A DNA stretch of 41,942 nucleotides from UBA2428 sp002343545. Lineage in GTDB: Bacteria; Bdellovibrionota; UBA2428. The stretch is taken from positions 1 through 41,942 of the forward strand of contig CALFZE010000087.1 of NCBI GenBank assembly GCA_937952285.1. Reading direction: 5' to 3'. A program made the position numbers and the translations under genes. Within the stretch, counting starts at the first letter, position 1, and each line of letters opens with the position of its first letter. The notes under the pieces were generated by a model. The model was not told the DNA's origin, made no database searches, and worked only from the letters and a program-made list of their open reading frames with translations. This document shows, in pieces, positions 1 through 6,836 of this stretch.

Positions 1-287
1 GTCATGCCGCGGACGCGGCCCGTACCGAGGACTTCCGCGTAGAGATTCCCGAAGGGGCCCTCCACGCTCCACTGAAGCTCGACCTTCTGGTTGTCGCTCG
101 CGTCGCTCAAGCCTTGCAGCAAAAGCGCGCCGAGGCACGCTTGCCCGAGGTGAAGCATCGAGGGAGGCATCAAGCCCTGGCGAGCCAAAAGCTCTTCGGC
201 GACCCCCGTCGCGTCGACGGAGACGACCACGACGTTGCCGTCCGAGCTCAGGACCTTGCGGAGATACCCGCCGGGACGCGACTCCAT
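1..287 (-). CDS. hslO: Hsp33 redox-regulated chaperone, N-terminal part (cut by window edge)
   Basis: Reading the minus strand from the ATG at 287 gives a continuous frame to the window edge, about 95 residues. It matches the N-terminal half of Hsp33: an opening stretch like ...YLRKVLSSDGNVVVV, then LGQACLGALLLQGL, then VEGPFGNLYAEV and GRVRG, the order seen in that family. Hsp33 is a cytosolic holdase switched on when its C-terminal zinc-binding cysteines are oxidised. That cysteine region lies outside the window, so redox sensing cannot be checked here. The start codon lies 8 bases after the trxA stop, so the two genes are probably co-transcribed, which fits because thioredoxin can reduce oxidised Hsp33. 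Family assignment is from sequence pattern only. Confidence 0.78.
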   Translation of the reverse strand, partial: MESRPGGYLRKVLSSDGNVVVVSVDATGVAEELLARQGLMPPSMLHLGQACLGALLLQGLSDASDNQKVELQWSVEGPFGNLYAEVLGTGRVRGM

Positions 288-295
288 GGAAAAGC

Positions 296-619
296 CTAGA
301 GGACTTTTTTAACGAGGTCTTCGATGACTTCTTTCGGGTGGTTCCCGACGAGCTGATCGACCATCTTGCCGTCCTTGAAGACGATCAACGTGGGAATCCC
401 GCGGATGCCGAACTTGGCCGGCGTCTGCACGTTCGCGTCGACATCCATCTTCACGAACTTCATCTTGCCTTCGTAACTCTTGGAAACTTCCTCGAGTTTG
501 GGCGAGAGGGCGCGGCACGGGCTGCACCAGGTCGCCCAGAAGTCCACGAGCACGGGGACTTTCGAGTTGATCACGTCATTGTCAAAGGAATCGTCGGAAA
601 CGGCTTGAAGTTGGGACAT
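296..619 (-). CDS. trxA: Thioredoxin
   Basis: This 107-residue protein is the usual size for a single-domain cytosolic thioredoxin. It has the buried-Asp strand VLVDFWATWC, the redox motif WCSPC at about residues 31-35, and the cis-proline segment GIRGIPTLIVFKDG. The usual motif is WCGPC; Ser replaces Gly between the cysteines, a change that could alter redox potential. It reduces disulfides in target proteins using thioredoxin reductase. The ATG at 619 was chosen because the family normally starts about here and an AAGGG-like site precedes it; a longer in-frame extension has no family support. hslO follows 8 bases downstream. Confidence 0.95.
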   Translation of the reverse strand: MSQLQAVSDDSFDNDVINSKVPVLVDFWATWCSPCRALSPKLEEVSKSYEGKMKFVKMDVDANVQTPAKFGIRGIPTLIVFKDGKMVDQLVGNHPKEVIEDLVKKVL

Positions 620-676
620 AACCCTTACGCTAATCCTATTCGCCGGGCCCGACAAGGTGTAGGAAGAAGGGGCAAA

Positions 677-1435
677 ATGAGCCTTCATTCGCTTGAGCTT
701 TGGCTGATCTTCCTGCTCCCCTGGGTGCTCGACGCCGTTTCGGGTCGCGGGGTCCTGGCTTCGGCCTTCGGGGCGATCCTTTGGGGCATGGCCCTCGTCA
801 TCGCCCTGTTGCGCAGCGGCACCCGCGACGAGCGCTTCAAACGCGCCCAAAGCTGGGCCCTCAGCTTCTTGATCGGGGCCTGGCTGACCTACTGGCTGCT
901 CTCGTGGGCCGGCACCGAGCCCAAGAACTGGACCGTGACCGAAGAAACCCTGCGCGCGCTCACGCTCTTGCACGCGGGGATCCTGGCCGCGGGCGTCGGC
1001 ATGGTCGCCGTGCACTGGGGCGCCGCGCTCGCTTGGGTTTTGAAGGAATCCTCGCTCCGCAAGAGCAGCTGGGCGCGTCGCACGTTGCGTCTGGAGCGGC
1101 TGACCTTGCCGCCCCTCGAATCGATCGGCCGCGTTTGCGAAGGTGCGCTTCGTTACGCCGTCATGAGCTGGATCTTCGGCATCGGCCTGGCCCTCGTCAC
1201 GGCGAGCCTGCGCTGGGGCGTCGAATGGGTTCGCGACCCCAAGATCCTGATCTCGATCATTCTCGCGATGACCCTGGGGGCGAGCTACAAAATGACCCAG
1301 TGGCTCGAAGGCCGGGGCCGTACCCTCTACACGGCCTACCTCACGCTGTCGGGAGTCTTCCTGATCGGCTTCTCGCTGCTCATGAGCTTCGACGTCTCGC
1401 GCATTCACGAACCCCTTCGGTGGTTCGTCCGGTAG
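677..1435 (+). CDS. CcsA/HemX-like integral membrane protein
   Basis: A 252-residue, strongly hydrophobic protein with about seven or eight predicted membrane spans. An AGGAAGAAGGGG ribosome site sits just before the ATG. Its place immediately upstream of hemA (3 bases between stop and start) and its size match the HemX/CcsA (cytochrome c assembly, heme handling) family. Near the C-terminus the segment WGVEWVRDPKILISI resembles the tryptophan-rich WWD heme-binding loop and following DPK of CcsA proteins, but the loop is degenerate. Histidines within helices (for example in LLHAGILAA and VAVHWGAALA) could be heme ligands. Role inferred: heme delivery or control of HemA level. Heme transport by this family is not settled, so I leave the symbol blank. 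Confidence 0.65.
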   Translation: MSLHSLELWLIFLLPWVLDAVSGRGVLASAFGAILWGMALVIALLRSGTRDERFKRAQSWALSFLIGAWLTYWLLSWAGTEPKNWTVTEETLRALTLLHAGILAAGVGMVAVHWGAALAWVLKESSLRKSSWARRTLRLERLTLPPLESIGRVCEGALRYAVMSWIFGIGLALVTASLRWGVEWVRDPKILISIILAMTLGASYKMTQWLEGRGRTLYTAYLTLSGVFLIGFSLLMSFDVSRIHEPLRWFVR

Positions 1436-1438
1436 ACG

Positions 1439-2788
1439 ATGCGACTCGACGGACTGAGCTGCCTTAGCCTGAGCGCCCGGGATGGCCACGCGGTGGAAGC
1501 GCGCGAAGGCGCGCACCTCGCGCCGGAACGGATCGAAGCCCTCCTCAAGGAGTGGCGGCGCGCTTTGGCCGAGTCGAACGAAGCCGACGCCGGGCTCTTC
1601 TACCTGGGAACCTGCCACCGCGTGGAGCTCTACTCCTTCGGGATTCCCACGGAGTCGCTGCGCCTGGCCTGGAGTCGGGCCACGGGGGCCGACCTCGGTC
1701 GCGCGACGCTCGTCGAGGGTTCCGCCGTGCTCGACCGGCTCGTACGCGTGACGGCGAGCCTCGAGAGCGAAGTTCTGGGCGAAACGCAGATCACGGGGCA
1801 AATGCGCGACGCCACTGAGTTCGCCCGCAAGATCGGGGTTTTGCACGGGCCCCTGGATTCCATTTCTCAGTTCGCGCTTCGCGTCGCCAAGCGCATCCGC
1901 AGCGAGACGAAACTGGGCGAAGGCACGATCAGCGTCGCGCACGTCGCCGTCGACGGGCTCCTCGAGGTTTTCGAAAGCCTCGAAGACAAATCCGCTTTGG
2001 TGCTGGGCGCGGGCTCGATGGCCGAGCAGGCCCTCGTGCGCCTGCGCAAACTCGGGCTCTCCCGTATCACGTGGTCGAACCGCAGCCCCGATCGCCTGGC
2101 CGCCCATCCCCTCGCGGCCGAATGCGAGATCGCTCCCTTCGCGAATCGACACGCCGAAGTCTGGCGCCACGACATCGTGGTCGCCGCGACGTCGGCCGAA
2201 TCCGCGATCCTTCGGCTCGAGGCTCTGCGGGCCGAACGCGCGACGAAGGGGCAGGGGCGACGCGGCCCCCGCGTTATTTTGGATCTCGGCCTGCCCCGCA
2301 ACGTCGACGAGAAGATCCACGGCTTTTCGCAGTTTTACGTTCGAAACGTCGACGAGTTCAGCACGCGCATCCGCGAGAACGAAGCCCGTCGGCAGTCCTG
2401 GGCCGAAGCTTCGGACCGCATCGTCGAAGAGGAAGTTCGGGAATTCGCTCGGAGTTTCGAAGTCCGCGCCCGGGGCCCCCTCGTCGGTGAACTCTACCGC
2501 TGCGTGGAGGCCCTCCGTCTCCACGAACTCACAGAAAAAAACCTGGAAAAAAATTCAGAAATCGACTATTTATCCCGCACCATCAATTCAAAGATGATGC
2601 ATCTCCTCGTGCGTGAATTGGACGCTCTCGACGACGTCCCGGCGCGACAGGTTCTGGAGGTGTTGTTGCGTGCGTGGAGGCAAGCGGCCGAATGGCAGCC
2701 AAGAAAAAGTCGAACGCCCGAAAACCCGGAAGCGCCCCCGCCAAGTCTGGCGCCGGTGCCAAGGGAAGCAAAGCCAAAGCGGCCGTAA
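1439..2788 (+). CDS. hemA: Glutamyl-tRNA reductase
   Basis: First committed enzyme of C5-pathway tetrapyrrole synthesis: NADPH-dependent reduction of glutamyl-tRNA(Glu) to glutamate-1-semialdehyde. The 449-residue protein has the catalytic-cysteine motif at residues 57-64, LGTCHRVE, with Cys59 the expected nucleophile; the usual sequence is STCNRTE, so Asn is replaced by His here. It also has GETQITGQ, an NADPH-binding VLGAGSMAEQAL with a following SNRS, and DLGLPRNVD. The C-terminal dimerisation helix region is followed by a Pro/Lys-rich tail (about the last 30 residues). That tail overlaps the start of the next gene by 97 bases in another frame, so one of the two reading frames there is probably weakly constrained. 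It sits 3 bases after the upstream membrane protein and is probably translationally coupled to it. Confidence 0.95.
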   Translation: MRLDGLSCLSLSARDGHAVEAREGAHLAPERIEALLKEWRRALAESNEADAGLFYLGTCHRVELYSFGIPTESLRLAWSRATGADLGRATLVEGSAVLDRLVRVTASLESEVLGETQITGQMRDATEFARKIGVLHGPLDSISQFALRVAKRIRSETKLGEGTISVAHVAVDGLLEVFESLEDKSALVLGAGSMAEQALVRLRKLGLSRITWSNRSPDRLAAHPLAAECEIAPFANRHAEVWRHDIVVAATSAESAILRLEALRAERATKGQGRRGPRVILDLGLPRNVDEKIHGFSQFYVRNVDEFSTRIRENEARRQSWAEASDRIVEEEVREFARSFEVRARGPLVGELYRCVEALRLHELTEKNLEKNSEIDYLSRTINSKMMHLLVRELDALDDVPARQVLEVLLRAWRQAAEWQPRKSRTPENPEAPPPSLAPVPREAKPKRP

Positions 2789-3906
2789 AGCCGGCCGCGG
2801 CCAAAGCGCCCGTCGCCAAGGAAGCTCCGGCTCCGAAGGCGAAAGCGGCGGCGGCCAAGCCGTCGCCCGCGGCGTTCGCGATGGAGTTCATCGGCACTTT
2901 CCCGATCCGTCGCGGCGACGACGACAAGCGTAACGACGCGAAGAAGCAGCCCTCGGGCCCCGTCTTCAATCGCGGCGACTACATCGTCGGCTCGTGGAAC
3001 ACGAGCCTCGGTCGCGTCATGAACGAAGAGTTCAACCGCGTCTACCTGGGCCGGCACAACCAAGACACGCTGACGTGGCAAGGTTTCGAGTCGCCGCTCG
3101 TCAAATCCGACAAGACCTCGAGTTCCGCGCCCATCGGCTTTCACACCTATTCGCGCGAGCTCTACCAACAGCTCGTCGGCAAGAAGATCGACATCGTCGT
3201 TCAGAACATGAAGGACGTGCCGCTCAACCTGCCCGAGGGCCTCGCGCTCGTTTCGACGCTCAAGCGCGAAGACCCCCGCGACGCGATGGTAACGCGCTCG
3301 ACCTACGGCGCCATCCAGGAACTCCCGACGCGCGCGCGCGTCGCGACGACTTCGAAACGCCGGATCATGCAGATCAAGACGCTGCGTCCGGACATCGAAA
3401 TCGTCCCGATCCGCGGCGACATCCCCTCGCGCCTGGAGCGACTCGAAGAGGACAACCTCGACGCGGTCATCCTGTCGTGGGCGAGCCTGCGTCGATTGAA
3501 CCTTTCGCCGCGCTTCTACGTCGCGCTCCAATCCGACTTCATGGTGCCGGCCGCGTGCCAGGGCATCGTGGCCGTCGTTTGCCGCGCCGACGACGCCGAC
3601 CTCATCGCGAAGCTTCGCTACGTCGAAGACTCCGAGGCTTCGTGGGCCAGCCGCTGCGAGCGCGCTTTCCTGCAGAAGATCGGTGGCTCGCGCGAAGCGC
3701 CCGTGGGCGCCTTCGCCCACCGCAAGGGAACGCAGGATCCTTGGATCCTCGACACCGTGCTAGGCGATCCGCAGTCGGGCGAGCTTATCCGCCACCGCGA
3801 GATCGGCACGAGCCGCTGCAAGCCCGAGTCGCTCGCCGACAAGGCCTTCACCGGCATCCTGTCGAAGGGCGCGCGCAAGTTCCTTCCGTTCCGCGTCGAA
3901 TACTGA
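2692..3906 (+). CDS. HemC paralogue lacking the dipyrromethane-cofactor cysteine, with basic N-terminal tail
   Basis: This 404-residue protein aligns with porphobilinogen deaminase. It keeps the acidic catalytic motif MKDVP (Asp175), the substrate-binding arginines in TSKRR (223-224) and IRGDIPSRLERL, and the AACQG and CERAFL segments. Where HemC has EGGCQ, the cysteine that carries the dipyrromethane cofactor, this protein reads IGGSREAP at 330-337, so no cysteine is available. The N-terminal ARxS arginine is also changed (VGSWNTSLG). Residues 1-60 are Lys/Ala/Pro-rich, like a histone-H1-type tail. ATG 2692 was chosen because GGAGG lies 11 bases upstream; a GTG at 2674 and an ATG at 2881 (which would remove the tail) are alternatives. 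A cofactor-bearing HemC is present at 9126-10676, so this copy may be structural, regulatory or repurposed. Family membership is firm; function is unknown. Confidence 0.8.
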   Translation: MAAKKKSNARKPGSAPAKSGAGAKGSKAKAAVKPAAAKAPVAKEAPAPKAKAAAAKPSPAAFAMEFIGTFPIRRGDDDKRNDAKKQPSGPVFNRGDYIVGSWNTSLGRVMNEEFNRVYLGRHNQDTLTWQGFESPLVKSDKTSSSAPIGFHTYSRELYQQLVGKKIDIVVQNMKDVPLNLPEGLALVSTLKREDPRDAMVTRSTYGAIQELPTRARVATTSKRRIMQIKTLRPDIEIVPIRGDIPSRLERLEEDNLDAVILSWASLRRLNLSPRFYVALQSDFMVPAACQGIVAVVCRADDADLIAKLRYVEDSEASWASRCERAFLQKIGGSREAPVGAFAHRKGTQDPWILDTVLGDPQSGELIRHREIGTSRCKPESLADKAFTGILSKGARKFLPFRVEY

Positions 3907-3912
3907 CGCGAG

Positions 3913-4632
3913 TTACTTTTTAGGCTGGGGGGTCGAGACACGCCGGTGGCTCGCTCCCTTCGGATCCCCCGGAAGCGCTTTGGCCTTCGGCGGCGTGCCT
4001 TCGCTCACCGCGTCCGTGATCTCCTCGAAGCAGTTGTCCTTCACGAGGTAGACCCTCGCTTTGCGTTCGGGATCCTTCGGGTCGGCCGGGGTTTCGGTCA
4101 CGCGAAAGCCTCCGCGCTCGCCGTCGAAAGTGAAGGAGACTTGGGTCTTCGCCTCGAAAGCGGGCTTCACCGTAAAGTGATCGGCGCCTTCCACCGCGCT
4201 CCGGCTCAACGAAAAGAGCGGCATCTCGCGCGAGTCCTTCGAAAAGAAGCCGAGGGGGGGCGACTCTCGGAGGAAGCGCCGACTCGGCCGGCTCCGATCG
4301 AGCACGTTTTCCGTGGGGATCCACTTTCCGCCGGCTCCTTGCTTCCACTCGTAGACGACCGCGGGGTTCGTCTCGTTGCCGTCGTCGTACACCGCGACGC
4401 CGTTCATGCCCAAGCGCGCCGTCGCCTGCGGCCGACCCTCGGTATCCTGAAAGACGAGCGCGGGCGGAGCCGAAGCCGACGTCGCGCCGGACGACGGGAA
4501 ACTCAACCTCAGCGTCTCTCCGCTTCCCGAGGCCGACTCCAAACGAATCGCTTCGGTGCGACAGACGGGGCCCGCGAGGATCGCGCCGTGAAAAAACGTC
4601 GCGAAGAGAAGAACGCGAAGCTTGGCGTGCAT
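3913..4632 (-). CDS. Hypothetical exported protein
   Basis: I do not recognise this 239-residue protein. It begins MHAKLRVLLFATFFHGAILA, a basic start plus hydrophobic core typical of a signal peptide, with likely cleavage before GPVCR; two cysteines (in GPVCRTE and in KDNCFEE) could pair outside the cytoplasm. The mature part is rich in charged and Ser/Pro residues and beta-type patterns, with a polar, basic C-terminus. The start at ATG 4632 is preferred over the in-frame TTG at 4647 because GGGAG lies 8 bases before the ATG. The gene converges on the HemC paralogue with only 6 bases between stops and is divergent from the next small exported protein. A periplasmic or surface location is inferred. 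Confidence 0.6.
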   Translation of the reverse strand: MHAKLRVLLFATFFHGAILAGPVCRTEAIRLESASGSGETLRLSFPSSGATSASAPPALVFQDTEGRPQATARLGMNGVAVYDDGNETNPAVVYEWKQGAGGKWIPTENVLDRSRPSRRFLRESPPLGFFSKDSREMPLFSLSRSAVEGADHFTVKPAFEAKTQVSFTFDGERGGFRVTETPADPKDPERKARVYLVKDNCFEEITDAVSEGTPPKAKALPGDPKGASHRRVSTPQPKK

Positions 4633-4789
4633 ATCGATGACTCCCAATCCCGTCGAGGAACCCTAGCGATATTGTAAGAGCCACGGACCGTGCCGCTCGT
4701 CAAATCTCTGCCGCGCGGAAGCCGCCGCGGGCGCTTCCGTTCCGATTAGAATGAGACCAGTCCCTACTACCCGACGCCAAGGAGGCCAC

Positions 4790-5233
4790 TTGCTTATTCG
4801 CGCCGTGACGCTCGCCGTTTCCCTCGCTTCGACGCTTGCCCTCGCGAACCCGCCGCTTCCGTCCGAAGCGGAGCCGCGTTCGGAGGCGAACGTAAACGAT
4901 CCCCGTTCGGTCCCCCCGCCGACGCCGCCGAAAGTCGCGGCCGCGGCCAAGGACTTCGCCCTGAACGAGACCCGCCGCAAGGGTTCCCCCATCGCGGCCC
5001 TCGTGGCGAAAGCGCGCGAAGGCGCGGGCGGACGCTTTCTCGGAACCGCCGTGCGCGTCGTCGAAGTCGGCGAAGAAGGCTCGGCGACCCGCCACTTCCT
5101 GGCCGTCGTCAGCGTGAAGGAATCGCACACCGAGGGCTCGCAAGTGAAGCCGCTGCTCGGCTTCGCGGTCAGCTGCTCGAACTCCGCCTGCTCGGCCGGC
5201 AACCAGGTCGACCTGAACTTCCTCATTCCCTGA
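4790..5233 (+). CDS. Small exported protein, unknown function
   Basis: This frame of about 147 residues starts with a TTG at 4790, chosen because AAGGAGG (4779-4785) lies just upstream and because translation from here gives a clean signal peptide, LLIRAVTLAVSLASTLALA, with cleavage before NPP. A longer reading from ATG 4751 would put charged residues before the signal. The mature N-terminus is Pro/Ala-rich (a likely linker) and the C-terminal half forms a compact domain with two cysteines (SCSNSACS). I know no family for it. It is followed at once by a strong intrinsic terminator, so it is probably transcribed alone. An antisense open frame here was rejected because it has no start signal or recognisable content. 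Confidence 0.55.
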   Translation: MLIRAVTLAVSLASTLALANPPLPSEAEPRSEANVNDPRSVPPPTPPKVAAAAKDFALNETRRKGSPIAALVAKAREGAGGRFLGTAVRVVEVGEEGSATRHFLAVVSVKESHTEGSQVKPLLGFAVSCSNSACSAGNQVDLNFLIP

Positions 5234-5248
5234 GCCCCTTTGCGCGCG

Positions 5249-5280
5249 GGGGTGTTCACGCCGTGAACACCCCTTTTCTT
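5249..5280 (+). terminator. Rho-independent terminator
   Basis: A perfect 11-bp stem (GGGGTGTTCAC at 5249-5259 pairing with GTGAACACCCC at 5263-5273), a 3-base loop and the T-rich tail TTTTCTT. It begins 15 bases after the stop of the small exported protein and ends transcription on the plus strand. Confidence 0.9.
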
Positions 5281-5378
5281 GATAAAATCCTGAAAATACG
5301 GGTCTCGACGGGCGGGTCTCGCTCTTGCTTTAAGGTCGACGGCGCAAAGTCGCGCCACGATCAAAGGAGACTCTCGCC

Positions 5379-5798
5379 ATGCCATCGCTTCGTTTCGCCT
5401 TGCTCACGACCCTCGTGATGTCGACCCTCCGGGCTGCGGCCGGCCCCGCGGACTTCGAAGCCGCCGCGACCCAAGTGGTCGAAAACGAAATCGCGCGCGA
5501 GGGTTCCGCCCTCAAGCGAGTGGTCGACGAAGCGATCGCTTCCCTGACGTCGAGCAATTCGAGCGTCGACACTCAGATCGTGCTCCGTCTCGTGAGCGCC
5601 AAGGAAGACAGCGTCGAAGCGAGCTTGCCTTGCGACGCCCCGTCCGTCACGGCGACGGCCAAGTACAAAGCCACGGTCGTCGTGACCGCGGAATACTACA
5701 ACGGCGACGACTCCCGCCAGCTGACCCAATCGACCGAAGTGTCGGTGACCTGCGTTTCGAAGGACGACGCCCCGATCGAGTGTCGCCTCGAGAAGTAG
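5379..5798 (+). CDS. Small exported protein, unknown function
   Basis: This 139-residue frame opens with MPSLRFALLTTLVMS followed by TLRAAAGPA, a signal peptide with probable cleavage after AAA or AAAG. AAAGGAGA at 5363-5370 lies 8 bases before the ATG, a good ribosome site. The mature part has an N-terminal helical stretch (VVENEIAREGSALKRVVDE) and a beta-rich C-terminal half with three cysteines (SLPCDAP, SVTCVSK, IECRLEK). I cannot assign it to a family. It lies between a strong terminator and the convergent hemH gene (12 bases between stops), so it is likely a single-gene unit. Confidence 0.55.
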   Translation: MPSLRFALLTTLVMSTLRAAAGPADFEAAATQVVENEIAREGSALKRVVDEAIASLTSSNSSVDTQIVLRLVSAKEDSVEASLPCDAPSVTATAKYKATVVVTAEYYNGDDSRQLTQSTEVSVTCVSKDDAPIECRLEK

Positions 5799-5810
5799 CG
5801 GCCCGCGTTC

Positions 5811-6836
5811 TTAGTCTTGCATCATACGGGTCGCCTTCGAAGCCAGGAAGGCGGCCCAGTCGTCGCGCGAGTTCAAGCACGGCACGTAATCGAAGCGGGT
5901 GCCGCCCGCCTTCAAGAACTCCCCGCCGATCTGTAACTTCGTCTCTTCCAAAGTCTCCAGGCAATCCGCCGTGAAGGCCGGACAGATGGCGACGAGATTC
6001 TTGACCTTATCTTTGCCGAGATCCCGCACGACTTCCTCCATATAGGGTTTGATCCAAGGATCCCGCCCGAGCCGCGATTGGAAGGCCACGGTGTATTGCG
6101 CCGGGCGCAACCCGAGTCGCTGGGCGAGCAGGCGGGCCGTGGAAAAGCACTGGGCGCGGTAGCAATCTTTGTTCGCGCCGCAGGCGACGTCGCAACAGCT
6201 GGGCGACTTGAGACAGTGCTGCCCGGTGGGGTCGGTCTTCTTGACGTGCCGTTCGGGCAAACCGTGAAACCCGAAGAGAACGTGCGAGAAGCCTTCGGCC
6301 GAAAGGCCTTCGCGGAAACTGCGCGCGAGGCATTCGATGTACTCGGGCTCGGAATGGAAGGGCGCGAGCCACTGGAGCTTGGGCTGCCATCCGAGCTCGC
6401 CCAAAACTTCGAGCACGCGCGCCTTCGCCGTCTCGGTCGAAGAAAGCGCGTACTGCGGATAAAGCGGAAAGACGAGCAGGCGCTCGACGCCTTCGGCCTG
6501 CAGCTCGGAGAGCACCTTCGCGAAGGCGGGCTCGCCGTAGCGCATCGCCAAGCGCACCGGCGTCTTCGGTCCCAGGATGGAAGCGACCTTATCGCGAAGG
6601 TCCTCGGAATGAAACAAGAGGGGAGAGCCGCGCTCGGTCCAGATCTTCTGGTAGAGCTTGCCCGAACGCCGGGGGCGCAATGGCAAAATCACGAAATTCA
6701 GTAGCAGCCAGCGCGCGAGGGCCGGAATGTCCAGGACGTAGGGATCCGAGAGGAACTCCCGCAGGTAAGCGCGGACGTCACGCGTTTTGGTCGAGGCCGG
6801 GGTCCCCAGGTTCACGAGCAGCAAGGCCGTCTTCAT
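5811..6836 (-). CDS. hemH: Ferrochelatase with internal cysteine cluster
   Basis: Last step of protoheme synthesis: insertion of Fe2+ into protoporphyrin IX. The 341-residue protein has the N-terminal LLLVNLGTPAS, the catalytic-histidine motif GFHGLPERH (His191), and CPAFTADCLETLEE with the conserved glutamates. After the catalytic loop there is a cysteine-rich stretch with Cys208, 214, 215, 219, 225 and 230. This fits the class of bacterial ferrochelatases that bind a [2Fe-2S] cluster through an internal segment rather than a C-terminal extension; such a class is known and includes the Bdellovibrio enzyme. The start ATG overlaps the hemY stop by 4 bases (ATGA-type coupling), making it the last gene of the slt-hemCD-hemE-hemY-hemH run. 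Confidence 0.95.
   Translation of the reverse strand: MKTALLLVNLGTPASTKTRDVRAYLREFLSDPYVLDIPALARWLLLNFVILPLRPRRSGKLYQKIWTERGSPLLFHSEDLRDKVASILGPKTPVRLAMRYGEPAFAKVLSELQAEGVERLLVFPLYPQYALSSTETAKARVLEVLGELGWQPKLQWLAPFHSEPEYIECLARSFREGLSAEGFSHVLFGFHGLPERHVKKTDPTGQHCLKSPSCCDVACGANKDCYRAQCFSTARLLAQRLGLRPAQYTVAFQSRLGRDPWIKPYMEEVVRDLGKDKVKNLVAICPAFTADCLETLEETKLQIGGEFLKAGGTRFDYVPCLNSRDDWAAFLASKATRMMQD

Noticed and set aside
296..2524. Very long open frame on the minus strand across ccsA-like and hemA genes
   Set aside because: Only its last 107 residues (thioredoxin) are real. The rest is antisense to well-supported genes and open only because GC-rich codons have few antisense stops.
4700..5143. Minus-strand frame opposite the small exported protein at 4790-5233
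   Set aside because: The plus-strand frame has a ribosome site, a signal peptide and a terminator; the minus frame has none.
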